A stretch of DNA of 64,000 nt. Source: an uncultured Colwellia sp. (GTDB lineage: Bacteria > Pseudomonadota > Gammaproteobacteria > Enterobacterales > Alteromonadaceae). Below are positions 43,438 to 52,131 of this stretch, one piece after another. Every line of letters starts with the position of its first letter. The stretch's first letter is position 1. The stretch covers positions 1 to 64,000 of the forward strand of contig CAJXQI010000024.1 of assembly GCA_913058395.1 (NCBI GenBank). Direction: 5' to 3'. The notes below the pieces were generated by a model, which saw only the letters and a program-made list of their open reading frames with translations, had not been told where the DNA came from and did no database searches. Both the position numbers and the translations under genes were made by a program.

Positions 43438-46116
43438 ATGAAGATGTCCACTATTGGATTTACCATCGCATTATTAGTAACTTTGTCTGCTTGCGGGCCC
43501 AAGCAAGATGCTGAAGCTAAATTAGACGCTAAGCCTGCTACACGTGACAATAGTTTAATAGGTGCTAGTCAAGCTGATGTCAGTAATATCGCCAAAAACT
43601 TACAGATTAAACATCGTGTTGTAACCAATACCCCCAGTGATAAATGTCAGCAAGATATTGCCGATGGTAATTGCTTTGAGGTCGAGCTGACACTAACAGC
43701 AAAGCAAGCTATTGCAGCCAACGGTTGGCAAATTCATTTTAGTCAAATTGCCCCAATTCAATCTTTTGAAAGCGCAGAGTTTAGCGTTAAGCATATTAAT
43801 GGCGACTTGCATCAGATCTCATTAACAGAGAACTTCAAAGGTTTCGCTGAGAATGAAACTAAACGCATACTTTACCGAGCGATGTTTTGGTCATTGTCAG
43901 AAACTGATGCTATTCCAAATTATATTGTTAGTGCTGTAAATTCAAACTCTGCTGGCAAAGCGCTTAAGCCAGAAGTGATCAAAAGCACCATGGCAGGCAT
44001 TGATTCAGCAACCGGTTTAGAGACGTTGCCTTTTGTTGTGCCTTTTACCGACCCTGAAAAACAATTTAAACGCACGGCTAATGATAAAACTCAATGGTTA
44101 CGTAGCGCTGAACTTTACCAACGTAATTTAAAGCTAGGTGATAAATTAGTCGATGTCAGCGATAAAATTATCCCAACGCCGAGGCAGATGATTGTTGATA
44201 GCCATTTTCAAACATTAGATCTCGGCCAAGGTATTAATGTTAGCTATAACAAGTTAGCACCAGCCAAAGTTGAAGCAGCCTTAAAACGTTTAGCGCGTTT
44301 AGGGGTTAAGCAAACACCAGCAGGTATCAGTACAACACTATCAATAGTGGCTGATAGCACTAAGTTATTGGGAAGCTATCAATTAAATGTATCTAAACAA
44401 GCAATAGAAATTATTGGTGTTGATAGTGCAGGGGTTTTTAATGGCTTACAGTCACTTGCCAGCCTGATGATGCCTAACAGTTTGCAGGTAGCACAAGTAC
44501 GAATTGATGACGAACCTCATTATCAATTTCGCGGTTTGTTAGTCGATGTAGCACGTAACTTTCACTCGAAAGCCTTTATTCTGCGTTTACTCGATCAAAT
44601 GGCGGCTTACAAGCTGAACAAATTACATTTGCATTTAGGTGATGATGAGGGCTGGCGACTAGAAATTCCATCGCTGCCAGAACTAACACAAGTCAGTGCC
44701 AATCGTTGTTTTGACCTAAGCGATCAAGTTTGTTTACAACCACAATTGGGCGCTGGTATTGAACAGAAAAGTAGTGTTAACGGTTATTACAGCGTTGCTG
44801 ATTATCAAGAGATATTAAAAGCAGCGAGTGCCAGGCATATTCAGGTGATCCCATCACTTGATATGCCAGGTCATTCTCGTGCGGCGATTAAAGCGATGGC
44901 AGCAAGAACAAAAAAATATGTTATTGCTGAAAATGAAGAAAAAGCACAGCGGTTTAATTTATATGATCCGCTTGATACTACGAAATATTCATCGGTACAG
45001 TTTTACAACGATAACACGATTAATGTTTGCTTAGAGTCGTCGTACGCGTTTGTTCATGAAGTGATGACACAAGTAAAGCAAATACATGCTGAAGCAGGCC
45101 AACCGTTAACACGCTATCACATAGGTGCGGATGAAACTGCCGGTGCTTGGGTTGACTCTCCTGCATGTAAAGCCTTTGTCGCAAATAACAATTATGGCGT
45201 AAACGATATGAGTGAGCTAGGAGCTTACTTTATTGAACGGGTTGCCAGTATTCTTTCAGACTTGGATATTGAAACCGCAGGCTGGAGTGATGGTTTGTCG
45301 CATACTCGCAAAGAAAAAATGCCCGCTATTGTGCAGTCGAATGCGTGGGATGTATTGTTTTGGGGCGGCCATGAAAAAGTGCATGAGTTAACGAATCGAG
45401 ATTGGCAGGTGGTTATTTCTAGTCCTGATGTTTTATATTTTGATTTTCCCTATGAAGCAGACCCGAAAGAGCATGGTTATTACTGGGCATCACGACATAC
45501 CAATACTGAAAAAGTATTTCAGTTTATGCCTGATAATTTACCCGTTCATGCTGAAATTTGGCTAGATCGAGAAGATACCCCTTACATTGCAGATGATCGT
45601 AAAAGCCCATTGGCAAAAGGGAAAACTTTCTACGGCATTCAAGGCCAACTTTGGAGTGAAAATACTCGAAGCGATACTATGGCAGAATATAAAATATTTC
45701 CACGCTTATACGCCTTAGCTGAAAGGGCATGGCATAAAGCCGACTGGGCCGTACCCTATAATTACCAAGGTGCTCAATATAGTCAAAACACTAATGAGTT
45801 TGACAAAAAACGCCAAGTTCAACGTGATAAGCAATGGCGTACTTTTGCCAACATTATCGGGCAAAAAGCTTTAGCTAAATTAGAAGAATCTCAGGTGTTT
45901 TATCGTTTACCAAATGTCGGTGCAACGATAGTTGATGGCGAACTTAGGGCTAATATTGCTTTTCCTGGTTTAATGATTGAGTACCAAGAAGCGGGTGGCG
46001 CATGGAAAAGCTACCAACACCCAGTCAAAGTTAGTGGCAATGTAAGTGTTAGAAGTCGTTCTTTTGACGGTAAACGCAGTTCAAAGACTAGTGTGATAGA
46101 ACATAATAATCAATAA
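43438..46116 (+). CDS. GH20 beta-N-acetylhexosaminidase (chitobiase) lipoprotein
   Basis: 892 residues. Lipoprotein signal MKMSTIGFTIALLVTLSACGP, so probably anchored in the outer membrane facing the periplasm. N-terminal carbohydrate-binding domain (about 50-180, NGWQIHFSQIAPIQSFESAEFSV in pieces), GH20b domain (about 220-355), GH20 barrel (about 360-780) with YQFRGLLVDVARNFHSK, LHLHLGDDEGWRLEIPSLPELT and the catalytic pair in HIGADETAGAW (Asp565-Glu566), and a C-terminal Ig-like domain. Cuts terminal GlcNAc from chitobiose and oligomers. The GlcNAc released can pass to NagP. It has no palindrome of its own upstream; the 147-bp gap may hold a promoter or it is read from the receptor unit. 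Confidence 0.95.
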   Translation: MKMSTIGFTIALLVTLSACGPKQDAEAKLDAKPATRDNSLIGASQADVSNIAKNLQIKHRVVTNTPSDKCQQDIADGNCFEVELTLTAKQAIAANGWQIHFSQIAPIQSFESAEFSVKHINGDLHQISLTENFKGFAENETKRILYRAMFWSLSETDAIPNYIVSAVNSNSAGKALKPEVIKSTMAGIDSATGLETLPFVVPFTDPEKQFKRTANDKTQWLRSAELYQRNLKLGDKLVDVSDKIIPTPRQMIVDSHFQTLDLGQGINVSYNKLAPAKVEAALKRLARLGVKQTPAGISTTLSIVADSTKLLGSYQLNVSKQAIEIIGVDSAGVFNGLQSLASLMMPNSLQVAQVRIDDEPHYQFRGLLVDVARNFHSKAFILRLLDQMAAYKLNKLHLHLGDDEGWRLEIPSLPELTQVSANRCFDLSDQVCLQPQLGAGIEQKSSVNGYYSVADYQEILKAASARHIQVIPSLDMPGHSRAAIKAMAARTKKYVIAENEEKAQRFNLYDPLDTTKYSSVQFYNDNTINVCLESSYAFVHEVMTQVKQIHAEAGQPLTRYHIGADETAGAWVDSPACKAFVANNNYGVNDMSELGAYFIERVASILSDLDIETAGWSDGLSHTRKEKMPAIVQSNAWDVLFWGGHEKVHELTNRDWQVVISSPDVLYFDFPYEADPKEHGYYWASRHTNTEKVFQFMPDNLPVHAEIWLDREDTPYIADDRKSPLAKGKTFYGIQGQLWSENTRSDTMAEYKIFPRLYALAERAWHKADWAVPYNYQGAQYSQNTNEFDKKRQVQRDKQWRTFANIIGQKALAKLEESQVFYRLPNVGATIVDGELRANIAFPGLMIEYQEAGGAWKSYQHPVKVSGNVSVRSRSFDGKRSSKTSVIEHNNQ

Positions 46117-46180
46117 ATTCAATTGATTATTATGTAGGTTAAGTATCATTGATAAAAAGTGTAAAAATAATACAAAAAAC

Positions 46181-46211
46181 AAATGACAACGCTGTCATTT
46201 GTGGTTAAGAT
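46181..46211 (+). promoter_or_regulatory. Promoter of the nagKBAP unit with overlapping NagR operator
   Basis: TGACAACGCTGTCA (46184-46197), embedded in a longer AAATGAC...GTCATTT palindrome. ATGACA at 46183-46188 serves as -35 and TAAGAT at 46206-46211 as -10, spaced by 17. Same design as the pgi promoter. It lies 65 bp before the nagK start. Confidence 0.8.
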
Positions 46212-46276
46212 TAAAACAGATAGAGTTTAGCCCTAGTGAAATAGCAGGGCTTACGTGGTGCAGACATGAGGTCGAG

Positions 46277-47164
46277 ATGCTAAGTAGTGATGACAATAAC
46301 AACATATTTTTAGGTATCGATGGTGGCGGTAGTAAATGCAAAGCTATCGTTATGTCTGCTGAAAATGAAATTCTTGGCACAGGTATTTCTGGCCCAGGCA
46401 ATCCATTACATGGTTTTGAACAAGCAACTCATTCAATTGTGGCATCGGCGAAACTCGCGTTAGCTGATGCAAATATTCCAGAATCATCGCTTAGCAATAT
46501 TGTTGCAGGTGTAGGGTTAGCCGGAGTTAATCTGCCAGTATTATTTGAGCAAATGAATCAGTGGCAACATCCTTTTAAAGCCATGCATTTAACAACGGAT
46601 TTATTAATTGCCTGTTTAGGTGCGCATCAAGGCGCCGACGGTGCGGTAATTATTTCAGGTACAGGCTCTTGTGGGTTTTCTTATGTAGATGGTGAAGAGT
46701 ACATTGTTGGCGCACATGGTTTCCCCCATGGTGACAAAGGCAGTGGTGCATGGTTTGGTTTGCAAGCGGCAAAACAGGTCTTATTGTCATTAGATGGCTT
46801 AATTGCCACGAGTTCACTTAACGACAAATTACTTAGCTTATTAAGTGTTACAACAGGCGTTGAGCTTGTTGAAGCCATAGCCGGTAAGCCTGCCGCTTTT
46901 TATGCTCGTATGGCTAATTTAGTTTTTGATGCAGCTGAACAAGGTGATACTTTGGCACTGGCGATTGTTCAAGAAGGGGCTGGTTATATCGATAATGTAG
47001 CTACTCAATTATCTAAACGTTGCCCTCCTCGTTTGTCACTCATTGGTGGCCTAACACCACGATTGTTACCTTGGTTGGCGAAAGATGTCCAAAAAAGCTT
47101 ATCGGCGCCATTAAATTCGCCGGAAGTCGGCGCTGTTTTTTATGCTCGCCAGCAAATGCGTTAG
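46277..47164 (+). CDS. nagK: N-acetylglucosamine kinase, BadF/BadG family
   Basis: 296 residues from the ATG at 46277, preceded by GAGG. A TTG at 46199 would extend into the operator and promoter and is unlikely. ASKHA-fold sugar kinase: phosphate-1 motif FLGIDGGGSKCKAIV, SGPGNPLHG (family), GAVIISGTGSCGFSY (phosphate-2) and GDKGSGAWFGLQAA. It would phosphorylate imported GlcNAc at O6. First gene of the nagK-nagB-nagA-nagP unit. The proteobacterial BadF-type kinase replaces the E. coli ROK-type NagK. Confidence 0.92.
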   Translation: MLSSDDNNNIFLGIDGGGSKCKAIVMSAENEILGTGISGPGNPLHGFEQATHSIVASAKLALADANIPESSLSNIVAGVGLAGVNLPVLFEQMNQWQHPFKAMHLTTDLLIACLGAHQGADGAVIISGTGSCGFSYVDGEEYIVGAHGFPHGDKGSGAWFGLQAAKQVLLSLDGLIATSSLNDKLLSLLSVTTGVELVEAIAGKPAAFYARMANLVFDAAEQGDTLALAIVQEGAGYIDNVATQLSKRCPPRLSLIGGLTPRLLPWLAKDVQKSLSAPLNSPEVGAVFYARQQMR

Positions 47165-47269
47165 TTAGAAGCAATTAACTGCATTAAGAAAATTTCAGAC
47201 TTTATGGTCAGCGCTTTTACTAGGCGTTCGACAATATAAATTAATTACACGTTAAATTAAGGTAGCACT

Positions 47270-48283
47270 ATGACACAAGCAAATGTCACCCAAACTATTA
47301 TGGAACAAGAAGCCAAACAGGCACCTGTAGTAGTTGAGAATCAGCTCAAAGCTAATCAGGCGTTAGCCAATGTCATCGGTGAAAACCTACGTAAGTTAGA
47401 TCCTAAAATGGTGATGATCATCGGGCGAGGATCATCAGATCACGCGGGTGTATTTGGTAAGTATCTAATTGAAATAGAAGCTGGTGTGCCAACGTTTGCC
47501 GCCGCGCCATCAGTATCAAGTGTTTATGGTAAACAACTGAAACTTGAGCAAGCTTTGGTGATTGTTATTTCACAATCTGGCCGAAGCCCTGACATTATTG
47601 CTCAAGCTGAAATGGCAAAAGCTGCTGGTGCATATTGTGTTGCTTTAGTGAATGATGAAAGCTCGCCATTAGCTGATATTGTTGATGATGTATTACCGCT
47701 AAAAGCAGGCGCAGAAATTTCTGTAGCGGCAACCAAAAGTTACCTTGCGACACTGTCGGCTTTATTACAGTTAACCGCCTATTGGACTCAAAATGAAGAA
47801 CTAATTACTGCCTTAGCGTCACTTCCTGGCGCAATGCAAGCCATGATTGATACACCTGCACAGTTAACGCCAGAATCTATTGCTGGGGTGAAAAATATGG
47901 TGGTACTAGGTCGTGGTTTAGGTTACGCCATCACCAAAGAAATGGCATTGAAACTGAAAGAAGTTAGCAGTATTCACGCAGAGTCATTTTCTAGTGCTGA
48001 GTTTTTACATGGCCCCGTAACGCTAGTAGAACAAGGGTTAGCCATTTTAAATTGCCAAGTTGATGATGAAAGTGCTAATGCACACGGTGAACAAATAAGT
48101 GAAATGTTAGCGCGCGGTGCTGATGTTGTTACCTTAAAGCAGTTAGAAATTAGCGTGCATCCTAGACTCGCACCATTAGTAGTTTTGCAACGATTCTATT
48201 TAGATGTTGCTCATGTCGCCGTATCAAGAGGCTTTAATCCTGATGAACCCAAAGGCCTTAAAAAGGTAACACGGACACTATAA
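47270..48283 (+). CDS. nagB: Glucosamine-6-phosphate deaminase, SIS-domain type (NagB-II)
   Basis: Converts glucosamine-6-phosphate to fructose-6-phosphate and ammonia. 337 residues with two SIS domains: the first has MIIGRGSSDHAGVFGKYLIE and VIVISQSGRSPDIIAQAEMAK; the second has MVVLGRGLGYAITKEMALKLKEVSSIHAESFSSAEFLHGP. It lacks the N-terminal glutamine amidotransferase domain of GlmS, so it is catabolic. Not homologous to E. coli NagB; this is the non-orthologous form seen in Shewanella. Overlaps nagA by one base. Confidence 0.93.
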   Translation: MTQANVTQTIMEQEAKQAPVVVENQLKANQALANVIGENLRKLDPKMVMIIGRGSSDHAGVFGKYLIEIEAGVPTFAAAPSVSSVYGKQLKLEQALVIVISQSGRSPDIIAQAEMAKAAGAYCVALVNDESSPLADIVDDVLPLKAGAEISVAATKSYLATLSALLQLTAYWTQNEELITALASLPGAMQAMIDTPAQLTPESIAGVKNMVVLGRGLGYAITKEMALKLKEVSSIHAESFSSAEFLHGPVTLVEQGLAILNCQVDDESANAHGEQISEMLARGADVVTLKQLEISVHPRLAPLVVLQRFYLDVAHVAVSRGFNPDEPKGLKKVTRTL

Positions 48284-49413
48284 TGACTATCAGCAGAGTA
48301 CTTACACAGCGTTTATTCGACGGCGAAAGCTATCAAGATAATAAAGTGATCATTATTGATGATGGCATTATTATGGGCTTTGATGATGAGGTAAGTAACT
48401 TTACTGCACAAGTTAGTGGCTTAGTTGCACCAGGCTTTATTGACCTACAAGTTAACGGTGGCGGTGGCGTGTTATTTAATTCAACACCAAGCCTTGCGGG
48501 AATTAAAGCCATCATGGCGGCGCATGCAAAATTTGGTACTACCGCTATGCTACCGACGTTAATCACCGATACGGTGAGTGTGATGGCTGAAGCTGCTGAT
48601 GCCATTGCCAGTGCGATAGCAAGTAATGAACCTGGAATTATTGGTATTCACTTTGAAGGCCCTCATTTATCTGTCGCCAAAAAAGGCGCTCATAGTGAGC
48701 AATTTATTCGTGATATTAGCGATGAAGAATGGCAAGTGCTTGAGCGTAAAGATATCGGTAAAGTGTTAGTCACTTTGGCACCTGAAACTGTTGCTGAGAA
48801 AGATATTCAGCGCATGGTTGCTGCAGGTATTTATGTTTCTATCGGCCATAGCAACGCTAATTATCAACAAGCACAATCAGCAGTCGAAGCAGGTGCCACA
48901 GGTTTTACGCATTTATTTAATGCCATGTCGCCATTACAAGGTCGAGAGCCAGGTGTTACAGGTTGCGCGCTATTAAATGACAATACCGCATGCGGATTAA
49001 TTGTTGATGGCCATCATGTTGACTATGCAAGCTGTCAACTTGCACTTAAAACTAAGCCTGTTGGTAAAATATTTTTAGTGACGGATGCTATGCCGCCAGT
49101 TGGAACCGATGATCAAGCGTTTGCATTTTTTGATCGCCATGTCCATTTATCGCAAGGTAAATTGACTTCTAGCACCGGTGAATTGGCTGGCTCAGTGCTT
49201 GATATGGCAACAGCGGTAAAAAATGCTCACACTCACTTAAAGCTAGCGCTAGATGAAGCTTTACGAATGGCTTCAGGCTATCCAGCTAATTACATTAAAG
49301 ATCAGCAACGAGGGCAGCTTGTTGTCGGTAAACAAGCTGATTTTGTTGTACTTGATAATGAACTGAACGTGCAATCAACATGGATTGCCGGAAAATGTCG
49401 CTATAAAGCTTAA
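48283..49413 (+). CDS. nagA: N-acetylglucosamine-6-phosphate deacetylase
   Basis: Removes acetate from GlcNAc-6-phosphate. 376 residues, amidohydrolase TIM barrel. Motifs: GFIDLQVNGGGG, metal ligand Glu in GIHFEGPHLSVAKKGAH, His in VSIGHSNANY and GFTHLFNAMSPLQGREPG, catalytic Asp in FLVTDAMPPVGTD. All metal and catalytic residues visible. Start overlaps the nagB stop (TAATG), so tightly coupled. Confidence 0.96.
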   Translation: MTISRVLTQRLFDGESYQDNKVIIIDDGIIMGFDDEVSNFTAQVSGLVAPGFIDLQVNGGGGVLFNSTPSLAGIKAIMAAHAKFGTTAMLPTLITDTVSVMAEAADAIASAIASNEPGIIGIHFEGPHLSVAKKGAHSEQFIRDISDEEWQVLERKDIGKVLVTLAPETVAEKDIQRMVAAGIYVSIGHSNANYQQAQSAVEAGATGFTHLFNAMSPLQGREPGVTGCALLNDNTACGLIVDGHHVDYASCQLALKTKPVGKIFLVTDAMPPVGTDDQAFAFFDRHVHLSQGKLTSSTGELAGSVLDMATAVKNAHTHLKLALDEALRMASGYPANYIKDQQRGQLVVGKQADFVVLDNELNVQSTWIAGKCRYKA

Positions 49414-49496
49414 GCATCTTTTTGAAAAATAACGTATAAATATAAAGCCATAAAGTAAAATTATAATTAAAAGCGTAATAAACGCATGAGGAAATT

Positions 49497-50810
49497 ATGG
49501 AAACAACAATGTCAGACCAACAACGCAGTAGCGTTTTACCTATGGTTATTATCGGTATTCTATTTTTTATTTTTGGCTTTGTAACTTGGCTAAATGGTTC
49601 ACTCATTCCTTTTCTGAAAGTGATATGTGAATTGAATGAATTCCAAGCCTTATTTGTTACTTTTGCATTCTATATCGCCTACACCTTTATGGCATTACCT
49701 ATGTCATATGTGCTGAGGAAAACCGGTTACAAAAATGGCATGGCACTGGGTTTGGCCATTATGGCATGTGGCGCTTTATTGCATATTCCTGCCGCGTTAA
49801 GTGCAAACTTTTTATTCTTTCTTGTAGGTTTGTTTGTTTTAGCGACAGGGCTAACCATTCTACAAACAGCTTCGAATCCTTATATTGTTCATATTGGCCC
49901 AAAAGAAAGTGCCGCGATGCGTATTAGCATCATGGGGTTAATCAATAAAAGTGCGGGTGTGATCGTACCGATTGTTTTTACTGTCATAATCTTATCGGGC
50001 ATGGGTGACTTCTCTGAGAGCTATTTAGCGACATTAGATGAAGTATCAAAAGCGGAAAAGTTGGCTGAATTGTCAGCTCGCCTTGTACAGCCATACATTA
50101 TTATTGCGGTTATTCTATTTGCATTAATTGGCTTAGTGAAATTCTCTGCGTTACCTGAACTTAACTTCGATACTGAAAATTCAAATTCTGTGGATGAGAA
50201 AACCAGTATTACGCAGTACCCACAAATTATTCTTGGTGCTATCGCTTTATTTGCTTACGTAGGTGTTGAAGTAATAGCTGGCGATACCATCGGCTTGTAT
50301 GGTGCATCGCTGTCAGTACCTAATTTTTCAGGGTTAACCTCATACACCATGGTCTTTATGGTATTGGGCTATATTATTGGTGTTACTTGTATTCCAAAAT
50401 ACATTTCACAAGAAAAAGCACTGATAGGCTCAGCAATAGCAGGTTCTATTTGTATTTTTGGGGTAATGTTTGCTTCAACGGAGTCGACGTTAATTGCTGA
50501 TATACTTTGGGGCTGGAGTGGAATTCAAGTACTACCTGATACTGTTACTTTTGTGGCACTAATGGGTTTAGCACATGCATTAGTGTGGCCATCGATTTGG
50601 CCATTAGCATTAGATGGTTTAGGCAAGTTTACGGCTCAAGGCTCAGCATTACTTATTATGGGAATTTCAGGTGGAGCTATTCTGCCACTTATTTTTGGCA
50701 AATTATCATTGTGGCTTGATAGCACTCAGCTCGCTTATGTTGTTGGCTTACCTTGTTATTTATTCATCCTGTTCTATGCGTTAAAGGGCCATAAGTTAAG
50801 AAGTTGGTAA
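49497..50810 (+). CDS. nagP: N-acetylglucosamine MFS permease, NagP/FucP type
   Basis: 437 residues, about 12 membrane helices. Typical FucP/NagP start: MVIIGILFFIFGFVTWLNGSLIPFLK, with conserved ICELNEFQALFVTFAFYIAYTFMALPMSYVLRKTGYKNGM in blocks and LFVLATGLTILQTASNPYIVHIGPKESAAMRISIMG. Likely a proton symporter bringing GlcNAc into the cytoplasm without phosphorylation, consistent with the kinase gene in the same unit. Good GAGGAAA ribosome binding site. Followed by a terminator. Confidence 0.93.
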   Translation: METTMSDQQRSSVLPMVIIGILFFIFGFVTWLNGSLIPFLKVICELNEFQALFVTFAFYIAYTFMALPMSYVLRKTGYKNGMALGLAIMACGALLHIPAALSANFLFFLVGLFVLATGLTILQTASNPYIVHIGPKESAAMRISIMGLINKSAGVIVPIVFTVIILSGMGDFSESYLATLDEVSKAEKLAELSARLVQPYIIIAVILFALIGLVKFSALPELNFDTENSNSVDEKTSITQYPQIILGAIALFAYVGVEVIAGDTIGLYGASLSVPNFSGLTSYTMVFMVLGYIIGVTCIPKYISQEKALIGSAIAGSICIFGVMFASTESTLIADILWGWSGIQVLPDTVTFVALMGLAHALVWPSIWPLALDGLGKFTAQGSALLIMGISGGAILPLIFGKLSLWLDSTQLAYVVGLPCYLFILFYALKGHKLRSW

Positions 50811-50894
50811 ACGAGTTTTGATGTTACGGCTAAATAAGGCATAGCATCAAGGTGTATTGCTAGTGTTTCGAGTGCGTATTGGTCAAATTGATCG

Positions 50895-50921
50895 ACCCTG
50901 AAGTTTCTTCAGGGTTTTTTT
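50895..50921 (+). terminator. Rho-independent terminator after nagP
   Basis: 9-bp stem ACCCTGAAG / CTTCAGGGT with a TTT loop and a run of T. Confidence 0.95.
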
Positions 50922-50938
50922 ATGCTTGAAGGATAAGC

Positions 50939-51098
50939 TATACCAGTTGAAATAGATAATTAATCATTTTAAGGTGATCTCAACCTCCAATATCGGCGTT
51001 GCTTTCAATAACAATAGCCAGCTATTGTTCAATCAAGCGCCTTGTTCTTGAAAATTCCCCTCACTTAAAATTGGTCAATAACTTATGACATTTGGTAT
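50939..51098. repeat. Palindromic MITE-like element 1 (about 160 bp)
   Basis: Imperfect inverted termini: TATACCAGTTGAAATAGA on the left and, reversed, AATACCAAATGTCATAAG on the right, continuing with matching TTTTAAGGTGA / TTTTAAGTGAGG. The centre is a hairpin, AACAATAGC and GCTATTGTT, at 51010-51029. CGGCGTT and CAATCAAGCGCCTTG are shared with element 2. No ORF, so any mobility would be in trans. Confidence 0.6.
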
Positions 51099-51134
51099 TA
51101 AACGAATAATTAGAATACGTTTTTTGATGGTAAT

Positions 51135-51165
51135 AAAAAAGCGAACTAATGCTTTAGTTCGCTTT
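51135..51165 (-). terminator. Rho-independent terminator of the ccm operon
   Basis: 12-bp stem AAAGCGAACTAA / TTAGTTCGCTTT with a 4-base loop. On the minus strand the hairpin is followed by a run of T (A run at 51135-51140). It therefore ends the ccmABCDE transcript, 190 bp after the ccmE stop. Confidence 0.85.
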
Positions 51166-51336
51166 ATACCCAAACCACTTGAAGGTGAAGCTTAGCTCCC
51201 TTCGGGCAAGGCGATCAAGGGTCATCTCCGGCGTTATTGATTTTGACAATAGAATAACTATTCTCTTCAATCAATGCCTTGGTGCTAACCCTTTCTCGAC
51301 TTGCTGAATCCTGCATCTTCAGGTGATTTGGGTATA
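51165..51336. repeat. Palindromic MITE-like element 2 (about 172 bp)
   Basis: Terminal inverted repeats TATACCCAAACCACTTGAAG and, reversed, TATACCCAAATCACCTGAAG (18 of 20 identical), continuing GTGAAG / ATGCAG. The middle folds around AATAGAATAACTATTCT. CGGCGTTATTGA and CAATCAATGCCTTG parallel element 1. It lies between the ccmE stop and the ccm terminator. I recall similar TATACCCAAATCAC ends in intergenic repeats of marine Alteromonadales. No ORF. Confidence 0.75.
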
Positions 51337-51357
51337 TAACAATATTATTGCGGTTAG

Positions 51358-51870
51358 CTAGGTTTTTGAATCTAGCTGGGCTTTGCTGTAATTTGGCTTA
51401 ACATGTTTCTCACCAGTATCATCAGCCAGTTCTTTTGGCATATAGTTTTCATCATGCTTGGCAAGAACTTCACTAGCTTCGATCATGTTGCCATGAACTA
51501 ATTTGCCGTTAGCCACAATACCTTGTCCTTCACGGAATAGATCAGGCAAAATACCGTCATAAGTTACTGTTACGGTTGGATCAGACGCCGAAAAAGCGAT
51601 TGGCATTCTCATATCTGCTAATTTGAAGCTTACTTTTAAGCTCTCTGGATCACGATGTACGCTACCTGGTACCACTAAACCGCCAATACGTAGTCTTTGG
51701 CCGTTAATAGCTTTAATACCTGTATCTTCTTTACCGTCATAAATCTCTGAAGGCTTATAAAATAAATCGATATTTTGGCTTAAAGCATACAAAACTAAAC
51801 CAGCGACAACCGCTAGTCCGATAATTATTGACGATACGATGGTTAATCGTTTTTTACGACGTGGATTCAT
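51358..51870 (-). CDS. ccmE: Cytochrome c maturation heme chaperone CcmE
   Basis: Periplasmic membrane-anchored protein that binds heme covalently and hands it to the CcmFH lyase. 170 residues: cytoplasmic basic start NPRRKKR, one membrane helix (about 9-30), beta-barrel domain with [14 protein letters not shown] and [25 protein letters not shown], and the heme-linking His at 139 in AKHDENYMP. Last gene of ccmABCDE. 27 bp after ccmD. Confidence 0.96.
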   Translation of the reverse strand: MNPRRKKRLTIVSSIIIGLAVVAGLVLYALSQNIDLFYKPSEIYDGKEDTGIKAINGQRLRIGGLVVPGSVHRDPESLKVSFKLADMRMPIAFSASDPTVTVTYDGILPDLFREGQGIVANGKLVHGNMIEASEVLAKHDENYMPKELADDTGEKHVKPNYSKAQLDSKT

Positions 51871-51897
51871 ATTTCTACCTCTTAACTTATTCTTTAA

Positions 51898-52131
51898 CTA
51901 TGATGATTGCTCGGCATTTGGCTGAGCTTGTGCTTTTTGTTGCTCAGCTGCTTGACGTAATTTCGTTTCACGTTTCTGGCGCTGAACAATTTGCTGTTTA
52001 ATTTTTTTATGGCTACTAAGGCTAGAAAATACCAGTAAAGCTAATGCCGTGATACTAACACCATAAGATAGCCAGACAAAGAAGCCGTAACCACCCATAT
52101 CTAAAAATGCACTGAAACTATCAAACTGCAT
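51898..52131 (-). CDS. ccmD: Heme exporter protein CcmD
   Basis: Small membrane protein that helps release holo-CcmE from the CcmABC complex. 77 residues: MQFDSFSAFLDMGGYGFFVWLSYGVSI start and single helix (about 17-37), then a charged, Gln/Ala-rich tail. FxMGGYxFFVWxSY is the family hallmark. Overlaps the end of ccmC by 11 bases. Confidence 0.93.
   Translation of the reverse strand: MQFDSFSAFLDMGGYGFFVWLSYGVSITALALLVFSSLSSHKKIKQQIVQRQKRETKLRQAAEQQKAQAQPNAEQSS

Larger units (their letters stand above)
50811..51357. other. Convergent intergenic region between nagP and ccmE (547 bp)
   Basis: Holds a terminator for nagP (50895-50921), a first palindromic element (50939-51098), a terminator for the ccm operon on the minus strand (51135-51165) and a second palindromic element (51165-51336). 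No gene. Each is described separately. Confidence 0.8.

Noticed and set aside
46199-46276. N-terminal extension of nagK starting at a TTG
   Set aside because: It would begin inside the NagR operator and cover the promoter; the ATG at 46277 has GAGG upstream and begins directly before the kinase fold.
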